Below are positions 33,166 to 35,385 of a stretch of 35,385 nt of DNA, in pieces (positions within the stretch are counted from its first letter, which is position 1; each line of letters begins with the position of its first letter). The position numbers and the translations under genes were made by a program. This stretch comes from Gnetum montanum (taxonomy: Eukaryota > Streptophyta > Gnetopsida > Gnetales > Gnetaceae). Location of the stretch: contig MNCI01023634.1 in the NCBI GenBank assembly GCA_015680685.1, positions 64,001-99,385 on the forward strand, written 5' to 3'. The notes beneath the pieces were generated by a model, which had not been told where the DNA came from, did not search any database, and saw only the letters and a program-made list of their open reading frames with translations.

Positions 33166-33588
33166 TGATGAGTGGCGAGGTACCCCTACACTCAACCATA
33201 CGAAACGAGCGTAGCACACGCGATCCGGTCGAACTCCACAGACTAAATGCCTAAACGCCCCATGGAACACTTGGGGTTAATCATTCGTTGTCTTCCCAGA
33301 CTTACTTGTTGTTGTCATAGTGTATGGTTAAGTAAGTTCGAGGTATATGATTTTTATGATCTTTTATGGTTTTATGTCTTCTATGCTAAGAGCGAAGGGT
33401 TGAGAAACTAGCTAACTCTAACTAATGTCCTAAGTCTAAATTAACTAGCGTCAGCATCTATTCCCACTTACCGTACACACCCTGAACTATGCAACTGTGG
33501 TTACCAAACGCTAATCGTTACTGGGATTACCACACGTAATGCACGTGCTTGAAGTGGTCGTACTGACGCACCTAACTAGCCTAAGCAT

Positions 33589-33759
33589 GATGAGTAGCTG
33601 ATTCCTTGACTAGCCGTACACATCTGTAGATGCTCGTAATCAAGTCGTACTCATCCCGCATTCTAGGAGACAAGGGTGAGAGAATCTAATCGCGATGAGT
33701 AGCCGATTCCTTGTTTAGTCGTACACATTCGTCAATGCTCGTAACCAAGTCGTACTCAT
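33589..33759. repeat. 66-bp direct repeat with 105-bp period in LTR C
   Basis: Copies at 33589-33654 and 33694-33759 share GATGAGTAGCYGATTCCTTG at the start and CAAGTCGTACTCAT at the end. LTR B lacks this block, so it is specific to the C-type LTR or was lost from B. Confidence 0.85.
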
Positions 33760-34022
33760 GCTACACTAATGCATGTAATAAATAACAAGTAGGAAATAAC
33801 ATGTAATAAACCTTTTCCATGCACTGCAAGGTTTATCCACAAAGCTTGTCTTTATTGCCGTACACAAATTACGTTCAGGTACAAAGCTGCTCGAATAAAG
33901 ATCCGTTCACTTGGGGACTCCTACTGCGGGCACATGGAAAATATTCTATCTCTGGAGTGACTAAACTGCCAGAGCTTCGCTACTTCTAGCCTAGGATGAT
34001 AAATGAGGGGAGTGCCGCCTCT

Positions 34023-34030
34023 TATTTATA
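34023..34030 (-). promoter_or_regulatory. TATA box of LTR C
   Basis: TATAAATA on the - strand, 17 bp from the first palindrome of the array. This is the clearest promoter of the family in the window. Confidence 0.65.
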
Positions 34031-34046
34031 GATTTGACGACGGACC

Positions 34047-34149
34047 GCGATATCGCGTACGCGATATCGCGTACGCGATATCGCATGGGATGTGATATCG
34101 CGACGGCTGCGATATCGCATACGTGATATCACGGTGCATGCGATATCGT
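34047..34149. repeat. GCGATATCGC palindrome array in LTR C
   Basis: Seven GATATC cores at 34049, 34063, 34077, 34094, 34111, 34125 and 34142, with steps of 14, 14, 17, 17, 14 and 17 bp. Four are perfect 10-bp palindromes GCGATATCGC and one is GTGATATCAC. The spacer between the first three is GTAC. Confidence 0.95.
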
Positions 34150-35385
34150 GTCTCATCATACCCCCATGACTGAATGAAAACTCGTCCTCGAGTTCCTTAC
34201 AATAATATCAGGTAGGTATGGAATTATTGAGGGGAATGGAACTAATGGGATGACATGTGAACGGATCATTATTACAAGACTTGACAAAACTGGTGTTCAT
34301 GACAACAAGGGTGAACACCTTATTACAATGACATTAGGCCTTTGTTGGCAGCTGAGAAAGAGAGAGAGAAAGAAGTGTTGCTGCTACCAACGCCAAGATT
34401 GCACCTTCGTTGTCCATCCATAAGCACGCCATCGATCTTGCTCCTTGCATAGCTGCTTCAGCTCTGCTCCAATCCAAGTGTTGCTCTAGATCCAATCCGT
34501 TGTTTGCATGTCCGCCATCTATACACACAACACAATCATATATTAGCAAGGGTAATTGAATCATCATGTAATTGATACCTTGCTTCGGTGTAAACTCATT
34601 GGCTAGGTTGTGGTATGGCTGATATGGATCTAGGAATATGTTACTGATGACTACCAAAGGTGTAGGGGTTAGGAAGAAAATCAAAAATTTCAGGGCTAGG
34701 AGAAAATCGAAAAAATCAGGCCCCGTACTCCCATAACTAATCGCGAACCTCCGGTAGCGTTAAAATGAAGAAAGAAAAGGAGTAAGAAAGATAGGTAAAA
34801 AGGGACAACTATGGTATCGATGGAATGGATGTCAAGATGGAAATGAACAAAATGAAATTAATTGCAAAATGTTAAGGGAAAGAATTTAACTAAGGTTCCA
34901 AATAGGTATGCCAGTGGGTCCTTCCCAAAGCAAGCACATGCCCTTAATGCCTTGACAAAACCACATTCAAAGAGTCCGTAGGCCCTGGGAATGTCATATG
35001 GAACAAGAGTTAAAGTCTTAACCATGAGAATTTACCAAAAAGAAAAAAATGCATCAACCAAAATATATACACTAATGATACAACCGGCAATGAGGTGAAC
35101 AATGGAGAGAAGGATGGAGAGAAGAGAAAGGGAATGGAATCCCAAGAACAAGGTGGTGTACAGCCCCTTGTGTGCTTGATGATTAATGTGACTTGGTAAA
35201 TCTCATTCCAACTCCGGCCTCAAACCAACCACATCTACTGACTTCGCATCAATGCATTCAGTTAAACCATCCACTTGGGTAACAAGAATGCATGCTCCAA
35301 GAGCCACCACCATTCTGACGAAACAAAGGAGAGAATGGGAAGCGAGAAGGGCCTTAGTTAGAGGGAACACTTTTGGTTCCATAAC

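Larger units (their letters stand above)
33166..35385 (-). mobile_element. element C: LTR, runs off the window
   Basis: TGATGAGTGGCGAGGTACCC starts a third family LTR, inserted in the 5' LTR of B. It aligns with LTR B along its whole visible length, ending with GGCCTTAGTTAGAGGGAAC at 35352-35370. It holds a 105-bp-period duplication, a TATA box and the best GATATC array, and keeps many CpGs. It could be the 3' LTR of a full element or a solo LTR. The - strand ORF 34334-34684 lies in U3 and shows no known domain. Confidence 0.8.

Noticed and set aside
34047-34149. Palindromic array considered as a simple satellite or microsatellite
   Set aside because: Two discrete steps (14 and 17 bp), fixed position next to the TATA box and presence in four LTRs argue against a random satellite.
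1-35385. tRNA, rRNA or other RNA genes
   Set aside because: No cloverleaf with conserved A and B boxes or rRNA-like segment was noticed by eye; only primer-site fragments complementary to tRNA ends were seen.

Overview
This window looks like nuclear DNA from a plant with a large, transposon-rich genome. One host gene is recognisable: the last five exons of a plant HAK/KUP/KT potassium transporter (11398-13728, + strand), closest in my reading to the KUP5/KUP7 group. Its N-terminal exons are not visible in the 11.4 kb upstream. Either the preceding intron is at least 11.4 kb long, which would suit a gymnosperm, or the gene lacks its 5' part. The organism call is an inference from architecture; nothing here fixes a species.

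Layout: 1-2243 is the gag-protease part and primer-binding site of a decayed Ty3/gypsy element (- strand). 3140-8841 is a complete but dead L1-type LINE (- strand) bounded by 16-bp target-site duplications. It has a DUF4283-like ORF1, an endonuclease/RT ORF2, and an additional ORF of unknown function between ORF2 and the 3' tail. 9176-9600 holds an LTR end with an initiator-Met-type primer site. 10560-10930 is a LINE-like 3' tail. The KUP exons follow, then 1.4 kb of unannotated flank.

From 15123 to the window end lies a stack of nested insertions. A non-LTR RT relic (15123-16486) is split by a 577-bp solo LTR (15702-16278) and then cut by an LTR element A at 16487. A carries a 2.8-kb coiled-coil ORF but no visible pol. 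A second LTR-like copy (20941-21921) ends where the 3' LTR of element B begins (21922). B is a gag-protease-RT-RNaseH-integrase gypsy element on the - strand (21922-33165). Its pol is split by an unrelated 1.6-kb solo LTR, D (26514-28101). B's own 5' LTR is cut after 496 bp by a third family member, C (33166 to beyond the window).

The most interesting signal is regulatory. In four LTR copies of the A/B/C family, a tract of GATATC-like palindromic sites at 14- or 17-bp steps (one gap of 19) sits immediately upstream of the TATA box. It is almost intact in C and decayed in A and B, yet the spacing persists. The unrelated LTR D has its own array of a different palindrome (TTACGCT...AGCGTAA) upstream of its TATA box. 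Arrays of dimer-type sites next to LTR promoters therefore seem to have arisen in two separate families here.
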